Assembly (NCBI GenBank): GCA_947652115.1
Contig: OX393568.1
Coordinates: 19,791,121-19,855,120, forward strand
Source of the DNA: Blastomussa wellsi
Taxonomy: Eukaryota; Cnidaria; Anthozoa; Scleractinia; Plerogyridae
Direction of reading: 5' to 3'
Length of the DNA stretch: 64,000 nt
This document shows, in pieces, positions 23,901-33,700 of this stretch (position 1 is its first letter; the number at the start of each line of letters is the position of its first letter). A program made the translations under genes and the position numbers. Below the pieces are notes generated by a model. The model was not told where the DNA came from. It searched no databases and saw only the letters and a list, made by a program, of their open reading frames with translations.

Positions 23901-26900
23901 CTACAGCTTTTAGTGCTTCAATTTCGTTTTCATCTTCTGCAGTCCGCATGGCTCCTTTCTTGACCAGAATCTTTCGTGTCCGGGGGCTCCTGCTCATTTC
24001 GAGTAAAAGGTTTGCTTTCTTGATGGGGGAGGATGGCATGGCTCTCTTTGCCTTATCTAGTGCCCGTTTTTTCGCCATTCTGTTCGGAAACTGTGGTTGT
24101 TCACGCTCTTCTTGTGAAGTTGACTGTGAGTTTGTACCTGTCTTTAACCCCTCCCTGTACCTTCTTGCCCTCTCCCTTTGTGAGCCCTTCTTTTTCTCCT
24201 CCTTTCCTGCAGCATTCTTCTTTCTTTCAGATCGAACTGTCTTTTTGTTTATTTCTTTGACATATTGCCTTGTAAACTTACGGCGACTTTTAAGCGACTC
24301 TCGGTGCTGCAATGTTTTCTTGATAATCTGCTTTTTGTTCTTCTCATAATAAGCTTTGTTCTTCTCCTTTTTTTCTTCAGCCTTTTTTTTTCTCCACTGT
24401 TCTATTCTTGAAAGTTTTTGTTTTGAATTAGAATCCATGTAACACACTTCAATCAGCTGTTTAACAACTACATGTTTGAAATTTCCCGCAAAATTTACAC
24501 CTGGATTACAAAAAACAGCAAAATACTGGGTTGAAACCTGGTCTGAGTCCGGTTGAAACCGGTTGAAACCGGATATCAAACAAGTGAAGGCCTGGCTGCT
24601 AAGTTGTTTTCACTTTTTGCTCGAAGGAAACGTTGCAATGGCGTCTTTTCCCGAGGATAGGAAATCGCTTTTATTCCTTCTCCGCGCGGACTTTAATCTT
24701 CTAACGAACCCTGAGAGCGAAGAAGTGTTTCAGCCTTACAAAATGGTCTCGTTCTCCAAAGATTTAAGCGGTTTTTACCTGAATTTTGGCAAGTAATTTG
24801 TTCGTGAAATGAGCAACTGGAATTCCAACGGGGAAGGCGATGCAACTTTTAACAAGAAAGATATAGAGGACATCTTCCAAAGCTTTGCTTCGTTGTTTAT
24901 GCAAATTTTAATGGCGGACAATGTGTTTCAGACCGAGAAAATGAACTGTGGCATTTCGAGTGAGTGGAGTTTTTCAGTGAAACTTTCACAAAACAGAGTA
25001 AACCGAATGAGCATTCTTCAAAGTGAGTTAGTTCTTGATAAGTCTTAAGCGTGTCTTGGCTACAGCGAAATTTTGAGGGAACAAGACAACGGCCGGTCGA
25101 ACTTCTTGTGCTTTTTGCTTGTGTTTCTCTCGAAGGTGAGAAATTAACCTCATCTTTTGCTTTGTAGGTTTCGATTATTGTGTGTTGTAAATGATTTGTA
25201 ATTCTTGTTATGATAAATAAAGTGTTAGGCACCTAAAAAACATTTTTCTTGTTGTGATGGTAGTTTGCATGTTACGCGTGACGCGCCATTTTGGGTCCTC
25301 AAAGTTATTTTTTGATTCCATTTATTATCTTGTTAAACTACCGATTTTCCCAGTTATTACAGTAAATGATCCCTAATACCTAAGAAGCATTTCTGCCAAA
25401 CTTGGATAGCTAGCGACTTTTCGTTGCGGAGATATGACCAAAACCGTTTGTTGAAAATGTGGTTTACTCAAATGTACATCATGATTGTGCTACTCATCTG
25501 TATGTAAACATTGCCCACTGAGCAGTAACAATAAAACTCCAGTCGCACATCTCCCATGCTTATCTCACCGAAAAAATAAACCAACGATACATGCTCGCTG
25601 AACGATTTTTCCAATGCACGCGAACAACTGTTTACACAGAAGCAGTTTATTTTGTTTATCCAAAAAAACGTCAAGTGGTACTTGCAGTGCACTCGCAAGA
25701 AACGAGAAATTTCTCTAGAGACAGTTCTCGTTTCCTGCGATACGAGTCTCGTTTCTCGCGCTACGAGTCTCGTTTCTCTCCATACGAGTCGCGTTTCTCG
25801 CGAGACGGTGGTAACTTACATTTGAGCGGTACCGTATATTTTAAGGGTAATTTGGTTTGTCACAAAAATAACTCAAAATATCATGATGAAGCTCCTTTAA
25901 TGAAGCTACTCACTTGTTGTGTCTGAGGACTGGCAACCTGTGAATATGAATGAACAGGAGAAACAGGAGAACTTGGTTGATGTGGAGATCCAGGGGTTGA
26001 CGACAATGACGACACAGACGCAGGGGAAGGAACCTGTTGCTGGGGAGATAGCTGCTCGTCGGGAACAGTCCCCTGCTGCTGCTGCGTCGCTGCCGCAGTA
26101 GTCTGCCTGGGAATCACACCAAGTTGTTGCAAAAGCTGTTGAAGCAAAACATTCTGATTTGACGTTGACTGGATGGCAGGGTGCTGTGGGGTTTGCGGTG
26201 TTGACAGCTGAGGTTTGGGTTGGTGTTGTGTCGGCTGGTGTTGTTGTTGTAACTGCTGTTTCTGATGCAGTTGTTGTTGTTGCTGCTGCTGCTGTTGCTG
26301 TCCCTGCTGTTGCTGCCCCTGCTGCTGCTGCTGCTGTAACAACAGCTGCAACAGCTGAGGGGTTATCTGGGAAGTTTGTTGAACCTTTAGATTGAATAAA
26401 AAACATGAACTCAAGGTAACAGGGCACAAAATTACGCCTAATACAGTTGCAAATGACACCAAGATTACCATTCTGGTGACCAAGATTAAAAAAAACTAGT
26501 TGCCAAGTTGGCAACCAGAACTCTTTGGGTTTTGTATATATTACACTGATGTCTTTTGCAACTAAATAAAACTTTAAAGTAGATGAATCGGTGTGAACGA
26601 TGAGGTCTGTTAAGCAAAATCGTCACAAATGCTACAAAGCGAATATATGTCAACATCCATATTGCGGGCTCACAACATTCCATACTTTTCTGATCGTGGC
26701 GACACCTTTGACATGCTCTCAAATGGCTCCTAACTTTTGGTACTTGGCGACCACTTTCAATTGAAAATTTAGGAGCAAGATGGCTCCTGAAAAAAAAAGC
26801 TAATTGCATGCCCTGGGTAACTGTTCAAAACAACTTGACACATCTTAATTTCAATGTCAACTCTCACACACATGTTGTTCATACAGAAAGTTGAAATATT

Positions 26901-28526
26901 TTGTTCAATGACTTTTCAAAACTCAATTTACTCCAAAGAACCTGAATTCACCTGTAATCTTATTGATCAAGGCAGTTCTCTCTCCCTTTCTTTCAAAACA
27001 GCTTACTCCTCTTAATGATTATTTTCAGCCAAAGAAAAGAAACCTCTCTTTTCATAAACCTTTTTCATTCCCCACAAGACCTGCTTGGCATTAAGCAAAA
27101 CCACTATTCCAAATGATAGTTTGTTACATCTACAGGAAACCATTTTATAATGGAATTGTCGACAACTTCATTTCGTGCTTTTGAGTAAAATTACAAAAAT
27201 CACTGCATTTTTGAAAACTGCCTGGGAGTCACATACCTGCTGTGTCGCAATTGCTGGTTGCTGCACTTGAGGTGGTTGCTGAATTGTCACAGTGTGAGGC
27301 TGAGAAGATGGAGCAAGAATTGATGGCTCCTGAAGAAGCTGTTCTAAGGTCTTGGTATTCATAGCAGGTGGTGGCTGCTGTGTCTTCTGTCCTTGGAGTA
27401 AATTGAGGAGATACTGAGTAGCTGTGTTCTGACCCTCTGTTGTGGTAACATTCTGGCTGGGATTAAAAACCTCCACTTCTTGTTTCACTTGGATCTGAGG
27501 TTGGAACATCGAAAGCAGAGATTGATCTTGTTGATTTCCAGCTTTTGAGAGGTAGTCCGCAAAGTTGAAAGACGATGCACAATCATCATCTGTATTCATT
27601 GCCTCTGGAGGTGTGATTGGCGGTGAGAGCAAGACATGCGAGGGCTCAGTCTTGATGTTCACCCCAACTGATGTATTAGTGTTTTCGGAGTTGGTACTTG
27701 TGGAGGCTCCACACAAGTAATCCAAAAATCCCTCTGAAAACATGAATAAAAAGCAGTTTGATGGAGCTTTTTATTGTTTCTGGCACCATGTTGGTTGGGT
27801 AGGGGGGGGGGGGGAGGGCAAACAACACAGGAATTTACAGTAAATGTATGGGAAGAGTCTGATGTTCTATGCTCAATAATTTCAGGAAGATCAACATTCT
27901 GATTTTTTTATGAATTGTCAAGTAAAACAAGCATAGCAAGAGATTATATCAATCCAATTTGAACGATACAGCTGTGCTTGGAAGTGAGCAATCACACGCT
28001 TAGCTTTTCATACACGTCTCTAAATAGGCCCTTTGCACGACCCAGTCACATGGTACAAAATAACACCCTGCTGGTGAGCAAGCTATACTTTGGGACATGA
28101 AGTCACTTTGTTTTGGATGTCCCAGCGTGTAGCTTGCTCACCAACAGGGTGTTATTTTGTACAATGTGACTGGGTCATACAAAGGGCCTATTTTCCCACT
28201 AAATTGCGGCTCGGTTTTACAGACGAATACATGGAATGGTGTCAACCAAAATTGCAGCTTTCCTAGCAGGGTTATATTCTGCAAATTTGATCAGCAAACT
28301 CATTTACTTGTTACCTTAAAGTTCAATTCAGAAAGATTTTGCGATAAAGATTTTTAGCCATTAGATTCCCCACTTTTTCCATAAATTTTCTGTTATTTTG
28401 TCGTGTTTGCCCCCAAACCAAGATAGTGATAGAAAACGTGAAAAGGTCTGTCTGCGTAGCCACATCACAGTAACGCAATTTTGGTAATAACTCAATAAAA
28501 TGACTTAAGTGGACTCTTTTGGCAAG

Positions 28527-28571
<45 letters not shown>

Positions 28572-29502
28572 GTATAACAATATAATTTGGTTTTATAAAC
28601 TGGGTTGATAATGTCAATTGGCCACCATAAAGAGATTCAAGTGCTGACGTTTCGAGCGTTAGCCCTTCGTCGGAGCGAATCCTGATATATAGATATATAG
28701 ATATGTCTCTTTTGGCAAGAGACATATCTATAAAGCTGGGGATTTCAATTCTAACATGCATGTGTTTAAATCTTACCATTGGTATAAATGCAGGATATAA
28801 CAGCAAGCTTTCAATTTGGCGAAAAACTGAACAATAAAGGTACATGCATAAAAGGCCTTGATCATGCCATTGTGTGCATGAACTAGTCACGTGAAAACAA
28901 AGTCCAGACAATTGAAAACAGAAAACTTTGTAACCAAAACATGACTTTTAGACACAGAAATGCAACAGAAAATTTAAATCTTACAATAAACAGTTTGCTT
29001 ACATATCTCCTTACGAGGCTGTACAAAAGATGAGAAATGTGCGTGTGTGCAAGGAAGTCAAATAGTGCTTACGGTTGCAATATATAGTTGTGTGTAGCCA
29101 AGTAAGTTTACCGTCACGAAAACATGATATGAATTAATAATACCAAGGAATGTACAATACTTCTATTAGAACTATTCATAAACTTAAAACTAAACTCCCC
29201 AACAAACTTGATTAATCTGAGACCTTCATCTGCTCTGGAAAATGAAAACATCGATCAATCCACGACAAAGTTGGCGCGTAAACAACGAGCTGACTACAGT
29301 GCTCCCGGAGAAGACAATAAAACAGAATTTTACAAGCGTTAAAAGAAAATTTGAAAACAGAAAGTGACCTACCGTCAAAGTCCGCCATCATGGGCTCATT
29401 CAGGCTTCTATCATTGTTAAAATTTGCCTCTAAACCAGGCATTGTTTCACTCAAAAACGATTGCCAACCTTCCTCTGGAGGGTCCGCCATTTTGGCTTCC
29501 AT
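8991..29502 (-). CDS. SREBP: Sterol regulatory element-binding protein (SREBP), 14 coding exons
   Basis: Membrane-bound bHLH-zipper factor that controls sterol and fatty-acid genes after SCAP-dependent transport and S1P/S2P cleavage. Exons (minus strand, high to low): 29502-29373, 27733-27237, 26384-25914, 18147-17842, 16674-16560, 15841-15536, 15211-14943, 14754-14484, 13828-13662, 13302-13140, 12533-12203, 11535-11151, 10208-10070, 9214-8991. All have GT-AG borders and phases agree, giving about 1257 aa (vertebrate forms are about 1150; the Q-rich exon adds length). Order: activation region, polyQ, bHLH-zipper at about 433-506 with the SREBP-type Tyr in the basic region, two membrane helices at about 584-602 and in exon 7, and the C-terminal regulatory (SCAP-binding) domain in exons 8-14. 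The start is the first of two in-frame ATGs (29502, 29490); the second has the stronger Kozak context. Intron 3 holds a 6.4-kb transposon. Confidence 0.95.
9358..9521. repeat. Fold-back built from GGTGTTCC repeats (SREBP intron 13)
   Basis: The left arm is made of GGAACACC units and the right arm of GGTGTTCCG units. Both are bounded by CTAAAACC and GGTTTTAG, so the element is a palindrome assembled from a short tandem repeat. The right arm is longer (extra GGTGTTCCG units), a sign of slippage. Confidence 0.8.
10456..10990. mobile_element. 535-bp TIR element, AATAGGCC termini (family B, SREBP intron 12)
   Basis: The terminal inverted repeat AATAGGCCTTTTGCAACAAA lies at 10456 and in reverse ending at 10990. 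A second internal palindrome (arms 10840-10863 and 10941-10964) sits near the right end. The interior repeats TTTCCGTTTGGGAAT-like motifs. It shares its ends, and a TTGGGACA/TGTCCCA-type centre, with the element at 28023-28192. No coding capacity. Confidence 0.75.
11639..11799. mobile_element. 161-bp hairpin MITE (SREBP intron 11)
   Basis: Long inverted arms begin AGACCTTTCTCACGC on the left and AGACCTTTATCACGC on the right complement. They contain TTCATGCTAATCTGCC on both sides. Confidence 0.75.
14943..15841 (-). CDS. SREBP: SREBP exons 6-7, hairpin membrane anchor
   Basis: Exon 6 (15841-15536) ends in a DRTR motif followed by a hydrophobic helix with an NPL. This corresponds to the DRSR and Asn-Pro features used by site-2 protease. 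Exon 7 (15211-14943) holds the short lumenal loop and the second helix. The loop has no RxxL, the usual site-1 protease site. RTLN fits the looser basic-x-hydrophobic-x rule. Confidence 0.9.
16560..18147 (-). CDS. SREBP: SREBP exons 4-5, bHLH-leucine zipper
   Basis: Exon 4 (18147-17842) ends in the basic region and helix 1: [19 protein letters not shown]. The Tyr after KR is the residue that lets SREBPs bind sterol regulatory elements as well as E-boxes; most bHLH proteins have Arg there. Exon 5 (16674-16560) supplies helix 2 and a leucine-zipper-like helix. The exon break falls in the loop. Confidence 0.95.
18336..18911. mobile_element. 576-bp giant palindrome (SREBP intron 3)
   Basis: Arms of about 250 bp pair from TTAAAGTGGTACTAC inward, with scattered mismatches. 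The central loop lies around 18590-18660. No open frame is conserved. A fold-back DNA element; transcribed within SREBP pre-mRNA it would form a long hairpin. Confidence 0.85.
19440..19560. repeat. Left TIR and subterminal repeat array of the transposon
   Basis: The 28-bp TIR (19440-19467) is followed by four imperfect copies of a CTCGTTTC(T/C)(C/T)G(C/T)GATACGAG-type unit. Such arrays often bind transposase. Confidence 0.75.
20643..20825. mobile_element. Nested ~180-bp MITE with TA duplication
   Basis: The inverted repeat GACCCTTTTCATAAATGGCT on the left matches GACCCTTTTCATAAGTGGCT on the right complement. The ends are bounded by TA. It is inserted inside the larger transposon and so is younger than that element's arrival. 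Confidence 0.75.
21657..24438 (-). pseudogene. Transposase-like gene with one frameshift
   Basis: The likely start is the Met at 24438; the frame is open to 24579. The first frame (to 22645, ~597 aa) has a Lys/Glu-rich coiled N-terminus and Cys/His clusters ([19 protein letters not shown]). An acidic [14 protein letters not shown] motif and AISDDVTQD follow. A one-base shift near 22670-22690 moves the frame to 22622-21657, which carries [13 protein letters not shown] and a C-terminal beta-rich domain. The acidic motifs (HDYSES, SDD, TDG) are spaced like the catalytic residues of an RNase H-fold DDE/DDD transposase. No other stop is seen, so the inactivation is recent. Confidence 0.7.
24637..25048 (+). 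other. Possible small divergent ORFs of the transposon
   Basis: Two open frames (about 24637-24795 and 24809-25048) run opposite to the transposase gene, starting ~200 bp upstream of it. Both begin at ATGs in fair context (AATGGCG, GAAATGAGC). The translations match nothing I recognise. They may be accessory genes or chance. Confidence 0.25.
25690..25834. repeat. Right subterminal array and TIR of the transposon
   Basis: CTCGTTTC-type palindromic units (25725-25805) precede the TIR (25807-25834). The units keep the same strand as those at the left end, although the TIRs are inverted. Confidence 0.75.
25914..26384 (-). CDS. SREBP: SREBP exon 3, glutamine-rich region
   Basis: Encodes 157 residues dominated by Gln near the start (CAG/CAA runs, about 26260-26345), then Pro/Ser-rich sequence. 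It is a low-complexity trans-activation segment. The mixed CAG/CAA codons suggest moderate rather than extreme repeat instability. Confidence 0.85.
27237..27733 (-). CDS. SREBP: SREBP exon 2, activation region with degron-like and SUMO-type motifs
   Basis: Encodes about residues 44-209. Contains LLSPPIT (Ser at about residue 80), which fits the Fbw7 phosphodegron form with a Ser/Thr four residues on. Two psi-K-x-E sites (IKTE, VKQE) could be sumoylated. Phosphodegron and SUMO control are known for vertebrate SREBPs; these exact sites are inferred. Confidence 0.85.
28023..28192. mobile_element. 170-bp hairpin MITE (family B, SREBP intron 1)
   Basis: Almost fully palindromic: AATAGGCCCTTTGCACGACC at the left, complement at the right, pairing through CACCCTGCTGGTGAGCAAGCTA to a TTTGGGACAT centre. 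Ends and centre match the 535-bp element at 10456-10990. Confidence 0.8.
28529..28706 (-). mobile_element. Short Penelope-type tail unit with exact 15-bp target duplication (copy 2)
   Basis: The direct repeat CTCTTTTGGCAAGAG lies at 28514-28528 and 28707-28721, bracketing the unit exactly. The interior is the same ~155-bp sequence as at 137 and 47607, plus a short TATAGA-type run at the ribozyme end. Variable, often long duplications are typical of Penelope-like insertion. The bracketing shows the short unit was inserted as such in SREBP intron 1. Confidence 0.85.
28634..28681 (-). ncRNA. Hammerhead-ribozyme-like motif, copy 2
   Basis: Same fold as copy 1: GATTC/GAATC and GCT/AGC stem I, CCGACGA, 4-bp stem II, GAAA, and self-complementary ACGT then C. 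The U-to-C change in the first box is present. Confidence 0.55.
29373..29502 (-). CDS. SREBP: SREBP exon 1, N-terminal activation region
   Basis: Encodes about 43 acidic residues. The donor GT at 29372-29371 splits a Glu codon completed by exon 2 (ADFD then EGFLDYL). ATGs at 29502 and 29490 share the frame. The frame is also open further upstream, so a longer N-terminus cannot be excluded. Confidence 0.85.
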
Positions 29503-29784
29503 CACCGATCTATTTTGTCGACCAATCACAGCACGCCTGGATCGGATGATCTTCGTACGATTTTGCGTCATATGTTTTTTCCGCGTTGTATCCCTTGCAC
29601 CCATTCGAGCTTCAGATACTTGCTACGCAAAGGTTTGTGGGATTGTTTTCTGAGGTAGCCATGGTAGTGACGTCACGGATAATGAAAGCTGAGACAAACA
29701 TGGCGAAAGTGAATCAAGTTATTTTCAGATGCACAAAACAAGTATTATTTTCAGTGAAGTAATCACGATATAGCCAAGAAAGGT
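29503..29784. promoter_or_regulatory. Probable bidirectional SREBP/TTC29 promoter
   Basis: Lies between divergent genes. Contains CCAAT at 29522-29526 and a perfect CRE palindrome TGACGTCA at 29668-29675. Overlapping the CRE edge is GTAGCCATGGTAGT (29655-29668), an imperfect X-box-like site of the kind RFX factors use at ciliary genes. A GTAACT donor at 29785 and a TTTTTCAG acceptor ending at 30670 suggest a 5' untranslated intron for TTC29. Confidence 0.5.
29668..29675. promoter_or_regulatory. CRE palindrome TGACGTCA
   Basis: Exact consensus site for CREB/ATF-type factors, midway between the SREBP exon 1 start and the presumed first TTC29 exon. Confidence 0.6.
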
Positions 29785-30710
29785 AACTTTGATGTTCTGT
29801 TCGTAGTTTTGTTTACTCAAAGCGAGCGTTTGGGGGATATTTTGCGTATATTTTGAGACGTTGTTTGAGGTGTTAGACTTTTGCCAGTTTTCACACCTTG
29901 AAGCTTTGAAGCCCTGTTGACCAAGATTGATAAAAATATCGCCAGTACAGCGACCAGCATGTTTCTTTCAGATAACTATGTCGAGATTGTATCCACATAA
30001 CAAGAAATATGCAATTAAATAGGGCTCATGTATGTTCATCTGTAGCTTTTATGCAACTTGAGCTAACTTTACAGAGAAAAATAATCTCTTCTTTGAAAAT
30101 AGAAACGGAGAACATCTGAAGCAATAATGATAGAATAGCATTAATTGAGAAATTTTCGCTGCATTTTTACAGGCCTTGTCAAACTTTTAGTGGCAACCGA
30201 GGACCCAGACCATAGACCATACAGGGACCATTTTGATTTATTTTGTAATGCAAATATGGGATGCTCAGGGGGCAAGTCCCCTGGGTATCCTGTAATAGCT
30301 ACTTGAAACAAAATGGCCATGATATATGGGTAGAAAGGTCAATTTGTGTACATTTTGTGCTATCAACATCAGATGGAAGGCTTCTGGATTTGGCTACATG
30401 TACTCAGTCCATGCACTAGGGTCCATGTCACCAGTCATCTGGCGTAACTCAATGTCATATCACTTTTCAGCTTGATTTGTTTGCTTCAATTATGGCGGAG
30501 GGAGACGGGGGCAAATAATTTGCATTTGAATGCATGATTAAGATTTTGTATGTGGACTTATTTTGAAAATATTGAGGTAAAAGACAATTGCAAATTTATG
30601 TATGAATTGAAATTAGCTAATTTTATTGGCGTGTAATGATATAACTTTTTGCCCCCAATTTGTTTTTCAGTTTCCAGGTACTAAGGACATCTTGTTGAGT
30701 TTCGTTTAAA

Positions 30711-33700
30711 ATGGCCTCACTGACCACTCAGCTGCCTCCAATCAAGGTAGGTGGCCAGGTCACTCAGCAGGTCATTAGGCATGTTCCATCTCCGCCAACT
30801 AAAGGATCATTGGGAAGTCCATATCAACGCAGCAGCAGAGGAATACCAAGGCCAGAGGGTTCATTTGTCAGGAGTCCTCCTTCTGATCTAAAGAAACCAG
30901 CTACCACTGACAAGATAGACACCTCAAGGTACAGGCATAAGCTCTTGTGTTCTTACACAAGTGGTACAGTGTATAGGGGTTTCAATAAGAGCTGGTTTCC
31001 AGCGACCTATCGCCTCTTATAAGGCTTCTTACCCCCGTCTTTGTGATGCACAGAGTGCTGGAAATTGCATTTCTGAAATTCTAGATTTCAAAATTTTCTT
31101 GGCGGGAAGGGGTGCATGCCCTCAGACCCCCCCCCCCCACCCCTTTCTTCTGGGAGAAAGAAAGGGGGCTTACGCCCCCTTTTGTCATCACAACTGCCTA
31201 CTCTACTATCAGAAGCTGCTTATATTTTACGAAAATTATTGAAACCCCTGGGTGTGCTATATCACATGTGTGGGATATATATATAGTATGGTACCATACT
31301 ATGCATGTTGTGGGGTTTGCTTTTCTCTTTTTTTATTTGTTAATTGTATTATAGTACATGAATTTATGCATGAACATTTATCCAGGGGGAGGAGTGTACC
31401 TGACCCATGTTTAGGTATAGCTGGTGCTGCTGGAGGTCTGAAACCCTGACCCTGTTTAGGACCAAAATAATCTCCAACATATACTGTACCCTGTTTAGGC
31501 CAAGGAAAACGTTTTTCTTTTATACTATAGCGCTAATTTCTACTCCTGAAAATGGTCTAATGTTGAATGATGACCGGCTAAACTGATTTCGGATACGTTT
31601 AAAAGGTTAGTCTTGAAGCCATACCCTGTACAGGACAACTCCTTAATATCCATACTCTGTTCAGGACTGAGGGGTCAAAAACGATACCCTATCCAGTGGA
31701 TCGTCCCCATACAGCCCATATAAGGGAGTACCCCCTCTTCCCCCCAGACATTAATTTAACAACAACATAAGTAATATTTAAATTATAATTCATTTACCTG
31801 AATGTTGTATGTTCTGTTGTGTAAAATTGAAGGTGTGATAGATTCTGCTAAAATGCATATTTTGCATAATCTTTAGCATTGAAGATTTCCTATTCAGTAA
31901 CTATTTTTGCTAGTGAAAAGAAATCTTGATTTTGCAAGTCTTCAAACTTCCAACAAAGCTCATACATAAATCATTATCAATGCATATGGCATCAGGGATG
32001 TAGCTAAGGCCGGCTACCAGCTAATTTCACCGGCTGAAAGAGAGCTTATCACCGGCTTAAATTTCACTAGAAAACAAAGACTCGAAGAAATTTTCCAAGT
32101 ACAATGATTAGAAAAGCCGGCTGAGCTATTTTGTGAGCCAGCTTTGTAATTTCTTAGCTATATCCCTGTGGCATGTGTTTGATCAGAGTAAGTACTGTAG
32201 AAAGAAGTTAGGGTGTTCCATGTATGGTTGCTATTGCAACTAAAATGGAGTGACCAGACAGTGATTAGACAGTGTACAAGACCAGCATAATTGTAAAATA
32301 AAAATTTTTATTTTGTCATGGCAGGTATCGCAACACTTATGAGCACAACCTGTGCCTGGACATGTTGAAAGAAGGCTTCCATCAGTCATTCCAGGAGCTG
32401 TTTAACTTGATGGAGAAACAGAAGCAAGAAGTACAAAGATTAGGAGCAGATTCTGGTCTTTCTGATCAGCCGTTACTAGAGGATCAACCAGAGAAACTTG
32501 ATCAACTCAAGCACCATCTGACAACAGCCGAGGCTGCCAGAAGAAGAGGTGAGAATTATTATTGTAAAGAATTTCGGTAAGCTGATTATTCTCCTAAAAA
32601 GTACAAATTATGAAACTATGTGTCACAAACAAATGTGATGCAGTATCAAAACTAAATTGATTTTAGTGCATACATGCTTTCTAAATTGTAAAACATTCAG
32701 AAAGAACTGGTGAAATGCTGTGCCTTACAAGTTCTGCAAAGAAGACACAGGGTTTTCAATAAGAATTGGAGTAGGCGGCAAAACGTCAGTAGTAGGCGGT
32801 GAAGGCATGATTTTGGGGTGGGGTGTATCAGAGTATGCCCCAGGGAGATTCTTAAAATCTGGACCTCTTAAAATGCATTTTTGAATTCTGGGGCAAATAC
32901 ATTTATAATTATAACAAGTATTAAGCACATTCACATTCATAGTTTACTCAAGTTGACAGAATACAAAGACAAGTACACAGTGCATGACCCATTAAAATTC
33001 CCTAGTTTTTAGTTGCCAAATTGTATTACAAAAGACACAATCCATAGGCATACATGACATATTATAAGGTTTGCAAAACATTATAGGGCGATTTCAAGCT
33101 TCCAAATTTTACGATGCGAGAGAAACTTTCAAAGCAAAGCAAAAGGATTAAATGACTTCTCTTCTTATTTTGAATGCTTAAGATCCAAATATCCTTCAAT
33201 GTAATTTTCTGGAGCGAGACAATGTTTGAGAAAAGGGCCATTATGCATCGTCAATACAAAGAAATGTAGTCGCCATTTTTGCGACTAAACCTGAACTTTT
33301 AGTCGCCAGTCGCCACAGATGAAATTTTAGTGGCATTGGTGACCGTATCGGTCGCAATTTACATCCATAGCTTTATTTGTTAACGGACCCTGTAAAAAAT
33401 AAATAATTATATTAGCAATAAATGAATGTTGGCCAATCCAAGTATTGTGTTTTGTAGAAAAATGTTTCATATCATTCGTCTCATTTGACGCAAATTTTCA
33501 ATCAAAGTAGGTGGTGAAATCATGTGAAGTAGCCGGCGAATCTCGCCGGCCACTGGCACTTATTGAAAACCCTGAAACAACTTAGGAAAAAGGTCGTGCA
33601 GACATAACGAATTTCTATTAATTTGTCAGGTCAAGTTTCTGATCTTGTCAGGTGTTTGATTTGGGACCCCTTTCTTGTCTGGAACACTATCAATCAGGTT

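Larger units (their letters stand above)
19440..25834 (-). mobile_element. 6.4-kb DNA transposon inserted in SREBP intron 3
   Basis: Terminal inverted repeats of 28 bp begin CAGTACCGCTCAAATG at 19440 and CGGTACCGCTCAAATG at 25834 (complement), with one mismatch. TA flanks both ends (19438-19439, 25835-25836), suggesting a TA target duplication. Inside each end is an array of about 20-bp palindromic motifs (CTCGTTTCTCG/ATACGAG), in the same direction at both ends. The main gene (21657-24438) is transposase-like and carries one frameshift. The superfamily is not assigned. Confidence 0.85.

Noticed and set aside
23291..24349. Plus-strand ORFs opposite the transposase gene
   Set aside because: Antisense frames of the transposase-like gene, with no family motif.
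22645..24579. Host gene nested in SREBP intron 3
   Set aside because: It sits between terminal inverted repeats with subterminal arrays and has transposase-like motifs, so it belongs to the mobile element.
25906..26514. 202-codon ORF rich in Ala/Thr and a plus-strand Ala/Val ORF
   Set aside because: Shadow frames of the SREBP polyglutamine exon.
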